The position numbers were made by a program, and so were the translations under genes. This document shows, piece by piece, positions 41,974 through 50,886 of a DNA stretch of 64,000 nucleotides. The first letter of the stretch is position 1. Each line of letters opens with the position of its first letter. The stretch spans positions 1-64,000 of the forward strand of contig NZ_LFLT01000027.1 in assembly GCF_001189955.1 (NCBI RefSeq). Direction: 5' to 3'. The notes beneath the pieces were generated by a model. That model was not told where the DNA came from, searched no databases, and was given only the letters and a program-made list of their open reading frames with translations. Origin of the DNA: Herbaspirillum chlorophenolicum (GTDB taxonomy: Bacteria > Pseudomonadota > Gammaproteobacteria > Burkholderiales > Burkholderiaceae_D).

Positions 41974-42829
41974 GCCCGGCACGTCGCCGCCAAGCCGTAG
42001 CCCATGTCAGAATGAGCTTGGGTCACGCTGAACGGCGTATCTGCCGGGCGCTTCATCTCTCCCGCTCTTCGGTTCGTTATGCTGCCCAGCCACGCGCCGA
42101 TGAGGCACCACTGACTGGAGCCATCATCGAACTGGCCAGCCAATATGGGCGTTACGGCTATCGGCGCATCCACGCCATGCTAGAAGATCAAGGCTGGGAG
42201 CTGAGTCGCTCTCGGGTAGAGCGTATCTGGAAACTAGAAGGATTGAAGGTGCCAGTGAAACAGCCAAAGAGAGGAAGGCTGTGGCTGCCGACGGTAGCTG
42301 CAGCCGAATGCGGCCGGAATATGCCAATCATGTCTGGAGCTGGGACTTCGTCATGGAGAGAACGCATGATGGACGTGTTCTGAAAATCCTGGTTCTCATC
42401 GATGAATTCACTCGCCGCTGTCTCGCGCTGCACGTGGCCAGGCAAATTCGCAGTACTGACGTCATCGATATCCTGGCTGAGGCCATGGTGACCTACGGTG
42501 TTCCGGCATATCTACGCTCTGACAATGGGCCGGAAATGGTCGCCAAGAATCTTCGGCGCTGGCTTGCATCAGTCGGTTCAAAGACGCTGTATATCGAGCC
42601 AGGAAGTCCATGGGAGAACGGATACTGCGAATCCTTCAACGGCAAATTCCGGGATGAACTGCTCAACGGAGAAATCTTCTACACCCTCCGAGAAGCTCAG
42701 GTCATCATTGAGCGATGGCGTCATCAGTACAATACCGTTCGGCCGCACAGCTCACTGAAATACCGGCCACCGGCACCGCAGGCTACACTGCCGGCAACAA
42801 CCCCGGCACCACTGCGGCTTGCCGCTTAG
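41970..42829 (+). pseudogene. IS3-family transposase OrfB (IS407-like), frameshifted
   Basis: The OrfB frame opens near 41970 (LSPARRRQAVAHVRMSLGHA) and keeps the HTH_21 region through LKVPVKQPKRGRLWL. At about 42276-42283 one base is missing, and the integrase core continues in another frame (ADGSCSRMRPEYANHVWSWD to 42829), with DDE-type blocks SDNGPEMVA and WENGYCESFNGKFRDELL. Full-length transposase is not made unless the frame is corrected. Confidence 0.8.
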
Positions 42830-42865
42830 ACTAACTTTAAGTCTGGACCAGTTGTTTCAGGCCGG

Positions 42866-44776
42866 TCAGTTGGCGCCCTCTACCGGCGCGAGGAAGGCCC
42901 CGGTGGTGTCCTGCGACGTCTGCGGTTTGTAGATGACGGTGTAGCTGCCGTAGACCGAATGCGCGTTGTTGATGTCATAGACCAGCCCGCCGTAGGGCGT
43001 AAACACGTTGCTGCCGGATTGCGGGCTGGGCGAATACAGCGTGCTGCTGCGCGTGACATAGTTGGCCGAGTATTTGAACTCACGCGCGCCCACGATCAGC
43101 TTGAGCTGGTCGCTCAGCGAGAAGCGGCCGGCCCCGTAGAGCCCCAGCTGGCGGCGCGTGCTGTCGTACTTCATGTAGCTCGCGCCCGGCACCACGACGC
43201 CGGTGCGGTCCCAGGTATAAATGTTGACCGCCGAACCCTGCAGGCCGCTGGTGTCGCGCGCGCGATCGGTGTTGCTGACGAAGTTGTTGAAGTCGGCGCC
43301 GAACACCAGCTCATGCTCGCGGCCGAACAAGTTGACCGGGCCGCGCACGTTCACGTCGACGGCGTCGGTGCGAGTGTCGTGCAGGTACTGCTCGGCAAAC
43401 AGCGTGAGGCCGTTACCGGTGGCCTGGTCCGGCACGCCGCTGGCTTCGGCCAGATAGGCCACCTTGTCGGTCTGGGACGACTGCACGGTATTGGCCGACG
43501 CCTTGAACTTCCAGCCGCCGCCCAGTTCCTGGTCGAGCGTGGCGAAGAAGGTATTGGAATTGATGCCGAGACGGTTGTCGCGGCTGGCCGAGCTGAACGA
43601 GCGCGGCAGGTCGGTCTGGTTGCCGTTGCTGTAGAACAGCGGGAAACCGACATACGAAAACTGCCCCTTGTAGCGGTTTTCCTGATGTTCAAACCCCAGC
43701 GTGAGCTTTGTCGACGATGACAGGTCAGCTTCGACGATGCCGTAGAAGAGCTTCTTGTCCTTGCTGTAGTTGTCGATGAAACTGTCGCCGTTCTCCCAGG
43801 TGGTCACCAGTCTGCCGCGCGAGGTGCGGGCCTCATTGAGCGGGCCGGACAGGTCGATCATGCCGCGCTTGTTGTTCCACGAACCGGCGCCCAGTTCGGC
43901 CGAACCCTGGAATTGCGCGGTCGGTTTCTTGCGCACCAGGTTGATGGCGCCGGATGGATTGCCGGCGCCGGTCACCAGCCCGGACGCGCCGCGCAGGATT
44001 TCCACGCTGTCATACACCGCCATGTCAGCCATGCCCTGCGGCGACACTTCGCCCAACCCGTAGTATTCGGCGTAGGTGCTCAGGCCGTCGATCTGGAAGT
44101 TGTTGACCGTGTAACCGCGCGAGACCGGATAGTAGCGCTCGGTCCCCATGGAGGTCAGCGTCAGTCCGGGCGCTTGCTCCAAGGTCTGGCGCAGGCTGGT
44201 CAGGCCCTGGTCTTCCATGCGCTGCTTGGTGATCAGGCTGACGGCCTGCGGGGTTTCGCGGATGGTCAGTCCCAGCGGGGTGGCGGCGCTGGCTTGCGCC
44301 GGGGCCGTATAGGACGCCTCGCTGTCACGATCTGCCGTCACGGCAACGACGGGCAATGCGGTATTGCCGGCGGCGCCTGACGTGGCCACCGGGCGCAAGC
44401 TGTAGCTGCGGCCGCCGCTGCCCGTGGCAATGGCTTGCAGGCCGGTACCGGCCAGCAGCCGGGAGAATGCCTCGTCGAGGCTCAACGTGCCGCTGACTCC
44501 CTTGGTGTGGATGTGCTGCACCAGTTCCGGCGCAGCGCTGACACTGATGCCTGCGTCCCCGGCAAAGCTGACCAGTGCCGGTGCCAGCGGCCCCGCCGGC
44601 ACATTGAATGTGGCCGGCTGCACGATGGATGCCGGCTCGGCTGCCTGCGCCATGTTGATGCCGGAAATGCCGCCGATCGCGCCGGCACCCATGGCCAATG
44701 CAAGCGACACCAATGCCCCTTGCACTGCACGGCAGACGCGCGTCTTGCGCGGCTGGAAAACCTGTTCTGATGACAT
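42866..44776 (-). pseudogene. TonB-dependent siderophore receptor with STN signalling domain, 3' truncated
   Basis: 636 residues from ATG 44776: signal peptide, STN (secretin/TonB short N-terminal) domain at about 60-110 (FNVPAGPLAPALVSFAGDAG), plug domain (TIRETPQAVSLITKQRMEDQ, then GNPSGAINLVRKKPT) and most of a beta-barrel. FpvA/FhuE-type receptors are near 800 residues; here the barrel breaks off after YKPQTSQDTTGAFLAP and lacks the last 150-200 residues and the terminal Phe. An IS3 element starts 15 bp further. With FecI/FecR upstream it was a signal-transducing receptor for a ferric siderophore. The missing strands should prevent insertion in the outer membrane. Confidence 0.85.
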
Positions 44777-44877
44777 GCTGAAACGCCCTTCCCTGTATGT
44801 GAGTACTGTCGATGAATGCCTGTGTTCAAGACAGGACACACACGGGAACAAAAAGGGGCCAACCGGCAGACATTTTT

Positions 44878-45885
44878 TTAAGAAGTTTTTTCGGCCGGCA
44901 GCAGCGTGACCCACCAGCGGGTGCGATAGCGGATATCGAGCGACAAGAGTTGCGCCAGATTGGCCAGGGCGGCATCCATATCGTTCACCTGGAAAGCGCC
45001 GGTGACGCGCAGGCCGCCAATGGCCGGATCGCAATCCAGGATGCCGGTGCGATAACGTCCCAGTTCAGCCAGCAAGCGGTCCAGTCGCATGTCTTGGGCG
45101 GCGACGATGCCGCGGGTCCACATCGCGGCGTCGGCTTGCAAGCGCTGCTCCGGCGCAATACTGTCGCGCGTGAAACCGGCGCTATAGCCGGCGCGCAGCA
45201 GATGGCTGGCACCGCTGTCACGCGGGTGCAGTTCGACCGCCCCCTCGAGCACCGACACCACACTGCGCCCGCTGGCTTGCCGCACGATGAAGCGCGTGCC
45301 GACCGGCATCGCCTGTCCTTCGGCGGTCTCGACCACGAAGGCACGCGCCGGCCTGCCCTCGGCCAGTTGCGGATCGCGCGCGGTGGTGACCATGATTTCG
45401 CCCTGGCGCAGCAACAGCCGCCGCTGCCGTTCGTCGAAAGCAACATCCACGGCGGAGGCCGTATTGAGCATCACCTGCGTGCCGTCAGGCAGCGTCACCC
45501 GGCGCTGCTGGCCGGTAGCGGTGGCGTAATCGGCGCGCCAGGCACGCCAGGGTGTGCTTTGCACCGCCAGCCATCCAGCCGGCGCAGCGGTCATCAGCAG
45601 CACCAGCGTGGTGAGTGCCTTGCGGCGATCGATCCCGCGTACGGGGCCGCGCAACACGGCCTGGCCGATCGGCGCCGGCACCAGCCCCGCCTTGCGGCTG
45701 ACCTGCTCGGCGCGCTGCCAGGCGCGCTCATGTTCCGAATCGGCGCGACGCCAGCGCTCCAGCGCCTGCCGGTCCCTGTCGCTGGCTTCGCCGGAGGCGA
45801 GCAGCATGAACCATCGGGCCGCCCTGGTGGCGACGGCGCGATCAAGGGGTGTACCGGGGGAATCCACTGATGGCGAAGTGCTCAT
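44878..45885 (-). CDS. FecR-family anti-sigma/transducer protein
   Basis: 335 residues: an N-terminal DUF4880 cytoplasmic region with the Trp-rich RAARWFMLLASGEASDRDRQ, one membrane helix near 100 (ALTTLVLLMTAAPAGWLAVQ), a FecR domain (YATATGQQRRVTLPDGTQVM) and a C-terminal STN-interacting region. It relays receptor occupancy to the sigma factor. ATG 45885 overlaps the sigma gene stop by 4 bp; the frame extends to 45903. The receptor starts about 100 bp downstream. Confidence 0.9.
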   Translation of the reverse strand: MSTSPSVDSPGTPLDRAVATRAARWFMLLASGEASDRDRQALERWRRADSEHERAWQRAEQVSRKAGLVPAPIGQAVLRGPVRGIDRRKALTTLVLLMTAAPAGWLAVQSTPWRAWRADYATATGQQRRVTLPDGTQVMLNTASAVDVAFDERQRRLLLRQGEIMVTTARDPQLAEGRPARAFVVETAEGQAMPVGTRFIVRQASGRSVVSVLEGAVELHPRDSGASHLLRAGYSAGFTRDSIAPEQRLQADAAMWTRGIVAAQDMRLDRLLAELGRYRTGILDCDPAIGGLRVTGAFQVNDMDAALANLAQLLSLDIRYRTRWWVTLLPAEKTS

Positions 45886-46427
45886 GGCGCCAGCAGGATG
45901 CATTCGGTCATCGCCTGCGCCATGTAGCGCTTCACCGAACGCAAGCCGATGCCCAGCTCGGCGGCGATGTCCGCATACGTCATCCCCTCGACCTGGGATA
46001 GCACGAAGACCGCCCGCACCTTGACCGGCAGCGATTCGAGCATGGCGTTGATCTCGCGCAGGGCCCCCAGGATGATGACCTGTTGTTCCGGCGACGGCGC
46101 CATGTCTTCCGGCAGGGCGGCCAGCGCTTCAAGATAGGCCTGTTCCAGCGTCTGGCGCCGCAGGTGGTTGATCAGCAGGCGGCGTGCAATGGTGGCAAGG
46201 TAGGCGCGCGGCGCGCGCAACGAGAGATCGCCCTCCCTGCCGGGTGCAGTGGGTGCAACGGGTGCCTGCAGGATGCGCATGAAGGTGTCCTGCGCCAGGT
46301 CGGCCGCGTCGCCGGCATTGTGCAGGCGTCGGTCAAGCCAGCGACAGAGCCACGAATGCTGGTCGCGATACAGCGTTTCCAACGGGAGGACGGAGACAGG
46401 CTGGGGCTGGAACAAGGGCAGAGTCAC
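45882..46427 (-). CDS. ECF sigma factor, FecI type
   Basis: 181 residues from GTG 46427. Region 2 (LYRDQHSWLCRWLDRRLHNA, then DAADLAQDTFMRIL) and region 4 (MTYADIAAELGIGLRSVKRY) are typical of FecI-like iron-starvation sigma factors. The frame is open to 46499, but that part would overlap the Fur-box-like site, so the inner GTG is preferred. It should drive the receptor gene. It lies in an operon with FecR. Confidence 0.85.
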   Translation of the reverse strand: MTLPLFQPQPVSVLPLETLYRDQHSWLCRWLDRRLHNAGDAADLAQDTFMRILQAPVAPTAPGREGDLSLRAPRAYLATIARRLLINHLRRQTLEQAYLEALAALPEDMAPSPEQQVIILGALREINAMLESLPVKVRAVFVLSQVEGMTYADIAAELGIGLRSVKRYMAQAMTECILLAP

Positions 46428-46481
46428 GGCGGGCAGGCGGGAGGTTTTGCGCAAGCCGAAAAGGATTCCGACCCACAAGTT

Positions 46482-46500
46482 AATAAGAATTATTATCAAT
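46482..46500. promoter_or_regulatory. Fur-box-like site upstream of the FecI-type gene
   Basis: AATAAGAATTATTATCAAT at 46482-46500 fits the Fur box pattern of repeated GATAAT-like hexamers. It lies 55 bp upstream of the sigma factor start, where Fur would repress it in iron-rich conditions. Confidence 0.6.
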
Positions 46501-46586
46501 CATAACCGATGCGCCGGCTTCACGCGATGCTGCGCCATCTTGAGGGATGCTTGCATTCCGCCATCCAATTTATCGACATTAAATTT

Positions 46587-46631
46587 AATTCTCGAGAATT
46601 TATTGACGCAATCTGCATCAGGATTTATCGT
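46587..46631 (+). promoter_or_regulatory. palindromic operator and promoter of the ferredoxin/GlcG-like operon
   Basis: AATTCTCGAGAATT (46587-46600) is a perfect 14-bp palindrome. Two bases later comes TTGACG (46603-46608) and, after 17 bp, TATCGT (46626-46631). The same arrangement, with the same TTCTCGAGAA core, precedes the cluster B dioxygenase at 55863. The interval 46501-46710 contains nothing else recognisable. Confidence 0.6.
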
Positions 46632-46710
46632 TACAGAAAAAAGAATGCCAGCCCAGAGCCCGCTGAACGAGCCTTACTGAGCCATTCAACATAACGATCA
46701 GGAGACAAGG

Positions 46711-47025
46711 ATGTACCCCATCGAGATTGTGGATACGGGATTGCGCTATGAGTGCGACGAACGCCAAAGCCTGTTGCGCGGCATGGAGCGGCTGGGCAAG
46801 CGCGGGATTCCGGTGGGCTGCCGTGGTGGCGGATGCGGCGTGTGCAAGGTGCGCGTGGTGTCGGGCCAGTGCCAGCTCGAGAAGATGAGCAGCGAATGCG
46901 TCAGCGACGATGACCTCGCCGAAGGTGTCGTGCTGGCCTGCAAGGCCTTCCCGCGCAGTGAGGTGCGGGTGGAGCTGGTCGACAAGCTGCAGCGTTGCGT
47001 CAACAAATCACTCAGCAAGGCCTGA
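46711..47025 (+). CDS. [2Fe-2S] ferredoxin, XylT/DmpQ-like (cluster B)
   Basis: 104 residues with the plant-type cluster cysteines in [14 protein letters not shown] and the distal Cys in VVLACKAFPR. It is similar to DmpQ and likely re-reduces oxidised catechol 2,3-dioxygenase. ATG 46711 has AGGAGACAAGG upstream. It is followed after 5 bp by the GlcG-like gene, forming a two-gene operon behind a palindrome also found in front of the cluster B dioxygenase. Confidence 0.85.
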   Translation: MYPIEIVDTGLRYECDERQSLLRGMERLGKRGIPVGCRGGGCGVCKVRVVSGQCQLEKMSSECVSDDDLAEGVVLACKAFPRSEVRVELVDKLQRCVNKSLSKA

Positions 47026-47030
47026 TTCCG

Positions 47031-47513
47031 ATGACCTTACCTGCTTCCTCCTCTGCTTTGTCCGCTCCATCGACCCAAGCGTCTCAATCTGCACACAGCG
47101 CCACTCTGCTGCCCGCACTGGGCACGCAGCAGGCGCGCCTCGCGGCGGTGGCCGCACTCGGCCATGCGCAGACCTTGGGCGTGAAAATCAATGTTGCCGT
47201 GGTGGATCGCGGTGGCCATCTGCTGGCCTTCCTGCGCATGGACGATGCTTTCCTGCATTCCATCGACAAGGCCTACAGTGCGGTCAGCTTCAACATGCCG
47301 ACCTCCGCCTGGCCGCCCCTGTTCGAACAAGACCCGGCGCTGGCGCGCGCCCTCTCCCAACGACCGCGGCTGGTGCCCATCGGCGGCGGATTGCCGCTGC
47401 AATTCGCTGGCACGCTGGTGGGTGGCATCGGGGTCTCCGGCGCCAGTGCTGAACAGGATGAAGCCTGCGCGCTGGCCGGATTGCGCGCCATCGGCGCCGG
47501 CAACGACGCCTGA
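47031..47513 (+). CDS. GlcG/HbpS-family protein (cluster B)
   Basis: 160 residues. The first 35 are Ser/Ala-rich; the remainder is a GlcG/HbpS domain (GVKINVAVVDRGGHLLAFLR, KAYSAVSFNMPTSAW, VGGIGVSGASAEQDEACALA). It is a paralogue of the gene at 29388, and in both clusters the gene is linked to ferredoxin or dehydrogenase genes of the pathway. ATG 47031 follows the ferredoxin stop by 5 bp. Function unproven; haem or corrinoid binding is known for the family. Confidence 0.75.
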   Translation: MTLPASSSALSAPSTQASQSAHSATLLPALGTQQARLAAVAALGHAQTLGVKINVAVVDRGGHLLAFLRMDDAFLHSIDKAYSAVSFNMPTSAWPPLFEQDPALARALSQRPRLVPIGGGLPLQFAGTLVGGIGVSGASAEQDEACALAGLRAIGAGNDA

Positions 47514-47548
47514 ATGTCTCCTGCATGCGGCAGTGCCTGCCGCATCTT

Positions 47549-47608
47549 CCCGTTGTCTCTCTTCCTGTTGTCTCTCTTCCCGTTGTCTCTCTTTCCGTTG
47601 TCTCTCTT
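47549..47608. repeat. 15-bp tandem repeat, four copies
   Basis: Units CCCGTTGTCTCTCTT, CCTGTTGTCTCTCTT, CCCGTTGTCTCTCTT and TCCGTTGTCTCTCTT run head to tail from 47549, with a fifth partial unit after 47608. They lie in the gap between a gene end and the porin terminator, so length changes would be harmless. Such repeats arise by slippage. Confidence 0.8.
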
Positions 47609-47676
47609 TCCGTACTCCCCTTTTCCCACTCTCCTTTCACCACGCCATCCTGTCTCGCAGCAATCTCGCGGCACGT

Positions 47677-47711
47677 AAAAAAAGAGCAGGTAACGGTTGC
47701 CCGTCACCTGC
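47677..47711 (-). terminator. Rho-independent terminator of the porin gene
   Basis: On the minus strand GCAGGTGACGG and CCGTTACCTGC form an 11-bp stem with one mismatch and a small loop, followed by CTCTTTTTTT. It sits 37 bp after the porin stop. Confidence 0.85.
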
Positions 47712-47747
47712 CCAAATCCCGACTACCGGAGCCTCAAGAAAACACCA

Positions 47748-48863
47748 TCAGAAGGTATGGAAAATACCGGCGCGCAGCACTGCCTGGCTGGAGCCGGATG
47801 AAGCACCATTGGTCTGCAGCAGACCGTTGATCCATGCGGTGGCACCATCGCCGCGCACGTGCTGGTACACGGTCTGCACGTACAGGTGCGTGCGCTTGGA
47901 CATGTGGTACTGCAGCGCGGCTGCCAGCTGCTGCGCCTTGTTGTTGTTCACCTGCGCATTGCCCTTCATATAGGAATAGTCCAGCCCGGCGGTCCACACG
48001 GTGGCGAAGTCCCATTTCGCGCCGATCTTGTAGACATCCACCTCGGCGCGGTTGGCGGTGTTGCGGGTGTTGGTGTACAGCGCCATCGCCAGCACCGGGC
48101 CGAACTGGTAATGCGCGCCCACGCCGTAGTTGCGGATACCATCGTCACCGTTGTTGAGCGCCGCATACTTCTGGTTGGTGTAGGCCGCACCGATGCCGAA
48201 CGGGCCATTGGCATAGTTCGCGCCCAGGCTCACCGTGTTCGACGATGACGTCTTGCCGGCCACTTCGCCGAAGCCATACAGGCCGCTGAAAGTGAAGCCC
48301 TTCAGGTCGATGCTCTTGTACTTCACCGAGTTGGCCACGCGCGTGCCGCCGGCCATGCGGTCGAAGTCGAACGCGCCGGTCGGGTTGTTGGGAATGCCCA
48401 GGCCGGTGAACGGGCCCTGGCGGAAGTCATACAGGCCGCCAAACAGGAACGCACCGTCATAGTGATTCAGGGTCAGGGTGTCGAACATCAGTTCGTACTG
48501 GTTGCCCACGGTCAGCGTGCCCCATTGCGCGCTGCGCAGGCCGACCAGCGAGGTCCGGTTGAACAGCGCGCCGTTGGACGGCACGATGGAACCGTCGCTG
48601 CCGTCGAACTGCGAGGTCAGCTCGAACACCGCGCTGGTGCCATCGCCGAGGTCTTCCGCGCCCTTGATGCTGACCAGGCTGGGCGCCAGGATGCCGCTGT
48701 CCATCAGCATGTTCTTGCCGCCGTTCTGGTTGTTGACATAGGTCAGGCCCGTGTCGATCATGCCGCTGATGGTCACGCTGCTCTGCGCATGCGCCACCGG
48801 CGCACCCGCTGCCCAACCCATCACCGCCAGTGCTGCGTACAGCGCTTTCTGCTTTTGCTTCAT
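47748..48863 (-). CDS. Gram-negative trimeric porin (OmpC/Omp32-like)
   Basis: 371 residues: a signal peptide (ALYAALAVMGWAAGAPVAHA), QSSVTISGMIDTGLTYV as the first strand of burkholderial-type porins, and a C-terminal Phe (RAGIFHTF). It makes a general or aromatic-acid channel in the outer membrane. ATG 48863 has GGAGGAGAC upstream. It lies downstream of the ABC importer genes on the same strand and may be cotranscribed (46 bp gap), which suggests a joint uptake role. Confidence 0.9.
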   Translation of the reverse strand: MKQKQKALYAALAVMGWAAGAPVAHAQSSVTISGMIDTGLTYVNNQNGGKNMLMDSGILAPSLVSIKGAEDLGDGTSAVFELTSQFDGSDGSIVPSNGALFNRTSLVGLRSAQWGTLTVGNQYELMFDTLTLNHYDGAFLFGGLYDFRQGPFTGLGIPNNPTGAFDFDRMAGGTRVANSVKYKSIDLKGFTFSGLYGFGEVAGKTSSSNTVSLGANYANGPFGIGAAYTNQKYAALNNGDDGIRNYGVGAHYQFGPVLAMALYTNTRNTANRAEVDVYKIGAKWDFATVWTAGLDYSYMKGNAQVNNNKAQQLAAALQYHMSKRTHLYVQTVYQHVRGDGATAWINGLLQTNGASSGSSQAVLRAGIFHTF

Positions 48864-48909
48864 GTCTCCTCCTCCGTTGTGATAAAAACCTGATGTACCG
48901 CCTGCCGCC

Positions 48910-50004
48910 TCATTCCCCTGCGGCCATGGCCGGCGGCATGTTGTTTGATGTTGTTGCCGTGGATGCCGCAGTCGTCGCAATCGCCACAGTTGCCGCATCG
49001 ATGGCCGCCCTGCCGTTGTCCGCCCCGCCCGGTCTTCGCCGGGTCGGGAACAGCTGGATGCCGAGCGCGCCGAACATGCCCTTGGGATAGCGCAGCATCA
49101 CCACGATCGTCAGCAGTCCCAGCACCATCTGGTACCACGCGCCCCAGTCACCCAGCCATTGCCGCACCAGGAAATAAACCAGCACGCCCAGAATCGGTCC
49201 CTCGATGCTGCCGATGCCGCCGATGACCACCGCGAAGAACATCATCGCGCTCCAGTCCACCGCATACGCGGCCTCCGGCGAGATGCGCATCTTCATCGTG
49301 AACAGCAGTGCGCCGCAGGTGGCGCAGCCGGCGGCGGCCGCCACGTAGACGATCCATTTGATCCGCCCGATGCCCACACCCAGGCTTTCGGCCGCGCCCT
49401 CGTTGTCGCGCACTGCCGTGAGCGCCAGCCCGAGCCGCGACCGCAACAGCAGCCACACGCCGAGGCACGCCCCCACGCCCAGCGCCAGCGCCGTCCACAG
49501 GGTCAGCGACTCGCGCCACCACACCGGCATGCCTTTCATCGCCGGCAGCACCGACAATCCCGAGCCGCCGCCGAGCGACATCGTGTTGACCGTCAGCAGC
49601 CGGAACACTTCGGCCAGCACCCAGGTGCCGACGGCAAAATGTGCGCCCCGCAGGCGAAACAGCAGCACCCCGCAGGGCAGCGCAAACAGCGCGCCCACGA
49701 GACCTGCCAGCGGTGCGGCGAAGAACGGATTGATCCCCATCCACAACGCCAGCGGCACCAGGCTATAGGCGCCGATGCCGATGTAGAGCTGCTGCCCCAC
49801 CGATACCATGCCGCCGTAACCGACCAGCAGGTTCCACATCTGCGCCAGCGCGAGGATGCAGAAGAACTCCGCCGCCAGATGCTGCGTGGCGCGTTCGGCC
49901 CACCACGGCATGGCCAGCGCGGCTGCGCAACACAGGACTGCGGCGATGGCGCCGGCCACCGCAATGTGGCGCGCCAGGTGTGTCTTGTTCATCATCGTTG
50001 TCAT
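48910..50004 (-). CDS. livM: branched-chain-type ABC transporter permease (LivM-like)
   Basis: 364 residues with about nine membrane helices and the permease signature (LGVGIGRIKWIVYVAAAAGC, GGIGSIEGPILGVLVYF). The C-terminal 40 residues are an unusual Ala/Thr-rich tail (AAIDAATVAIATTAASTATT). I place the start at ATG 50004 behind AAGG; GTG 50025, overlapping livH, is an alternative. Part of a five-gene importer whose substrate is likely an aromatic acid given the surroundings. Confidence 0.88.
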   Translation of the reverse strand: MTTMMNKTHLARHIAVAGAIAAVLCCAAALAMPWWAERATQHLAAEFFCILALAQMWNLLVGYGGMVSVGQQLYIGIGAYSLVPLALWMGINPFFAAPLAGLVGALFALPCGVLLFRLRGAHFAVGTWVLAEVFRLLTVNTMSLGGGSGLSVLPAMKGMPVWWRESLTLWTALALGVGACLGVWLLLRSRLGLALTAVRDNEGAAESLGVGIGRIKWIVYVAAAAGCATCGALLFTMKMRISPEAAYAVDWSAMMFFAVVIGGIGSIEGPILGVLVYFLVRQWLGDWGAWYQMVLGLLTIVVMLRYPKGMFGALGIQLFPTRRRPGGADNGRAAIDAATVAIATTAASTATTSNNMPPAMAAGE

Positions 50005-50014
50005 TGCCTTGATC

Positions 50015-50884
50015 TCATCGGTCACGGGTACGCGGGAACAAGCCCGACGGACGCACCGCCAGCGCGCCCAGGAACACCAGGTGGCCGGCCAGGATCCCCC
50101 AGCCCGGATTGAGCTTGAGCCCCACCGACTGGGCCACGCCCAGCACCATGCCGCCGGCCAGCGTGCCCCACAGTGAACCGAGGCCGCCGATGATCACCGC
50201 CTCGAAGGCGTAGATCAGGCGCATCGGTCCGTCACTCGGACTGACGTTGGCCCGCATCGCCAGGAACACGCCGGCGATGGTGGCGATGCCGATGGACAGC
50301 GCCATCGCCACGCCATAGACGTGCTTCGCATCCAGCCCCACCAGCGCGACCACGTCGCGATCGTCCGAAGTGGCCCGCAACACCCGCCCCAGCGAGGTCG
50401 ACGTGAACAGCTTCTGCACCCCGGCCAGCACGCCGACGGCGACCGCCAGCGTGAGCAGCGGGAACGCGCCGATGTCGGCCACGCCGGCGTGGATGCTCTG
50501 CGTGGACAGCGCGCCAATGTCCAGCGTCTGCGGATCGGCGGAAAAGAGTTGCAGCAGCAGGTTCTGCACGATGATCGACATGCCGAACGTCACCAGCAGC
50601 GGCGGCAGCAGGTCATGCCCTACGGTGCGGTTGAGCACCCAGCGCTGCAAGACATAGCCGGCGGCCATCATCAGCGGCACAGCCGTGGCCGCGCACAGCC
50701 ATGGATTCCATTGCGTGCGCGCGGCCACGGCCAGCGCCACGAAAGCACCCGCAATCGCAAAATCGCCGTGCGCGATATTGACGATGCGCATGATCCCGAA
50801 GGACAGCGAGAGCCCCAGCGCCAGCAGGCCATACAAGCCCCCGAGCAGGATTCCCTCGATCAGTACGTTCATCCATTGGCTCAT
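50015..50884 (-). CDS. livH: branched-chain-type ABC transporter permease (LivH-like)
   Basis: 289 residues, eight or so helices, with the typical GILLGGLYGLLALGLSLSFG start, RIVNIAHGDF and EAVIIGGLGSLWGTLAGGM. Start 50884 is 3 bases past the livF stop; the open frame to 50974 overlaps that gene and is not used. It forms the membrane channel with LivM. Confidence 0.9.
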   Translation of the reverse strand: MSQWMNVLIEGILLGGLYGLLALGLSLSFGIMRIVNIAHGDFAIAGAFVALAVAARTQWNPWLCAATAVPLMMAAGYVLQRWVLNRTVGHDLLPPLLVTFGMSIIVQNLLLQLFSADPQTLDIGALSTQSIHAGVADIGAFPLLTLAVAVGVLAGVQKLFTSTSLGRVLRATSDDRDVVALVGLDAKHVYGVAMALSIGIATIAGVFLAMRANVSPSDGPMRLIYAFEAVIIGGLGSLWGTLAGGMVLGVAQSVGLKLNPGWGILAGHLVFLGALAVRPSGLFPRTRDR

Positions 50885-50886
50885 GG

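Larger units (their letters stand above)
41647..42851 (+). mobile_element. IS3-family insertion sequence (probably IS407 group), defective
   Basis: Imperfect inverted ends: CTGGTCCGACTTGAAATTT from 41647 and, on the minus strand, CTGGTCCAGACTTAAAGTT from 42851. Length is about 1.2 kb with OrfA and a frameshifted OrfB. Exact termini could differ by a few bases, and no target duplication is visible. Its right end lies 15 bp before the premature stop of the TonB receptor, so its arrival or a linked deletion truncated that gene. Confidence 0.75.

Noticed and set aside
46249-46694. Plus-strand frames over the FecI gene and its promoter region
   Set aside because: They are antisense to FecI or cross the Fur-box-like site and palindrome, with no domain features.
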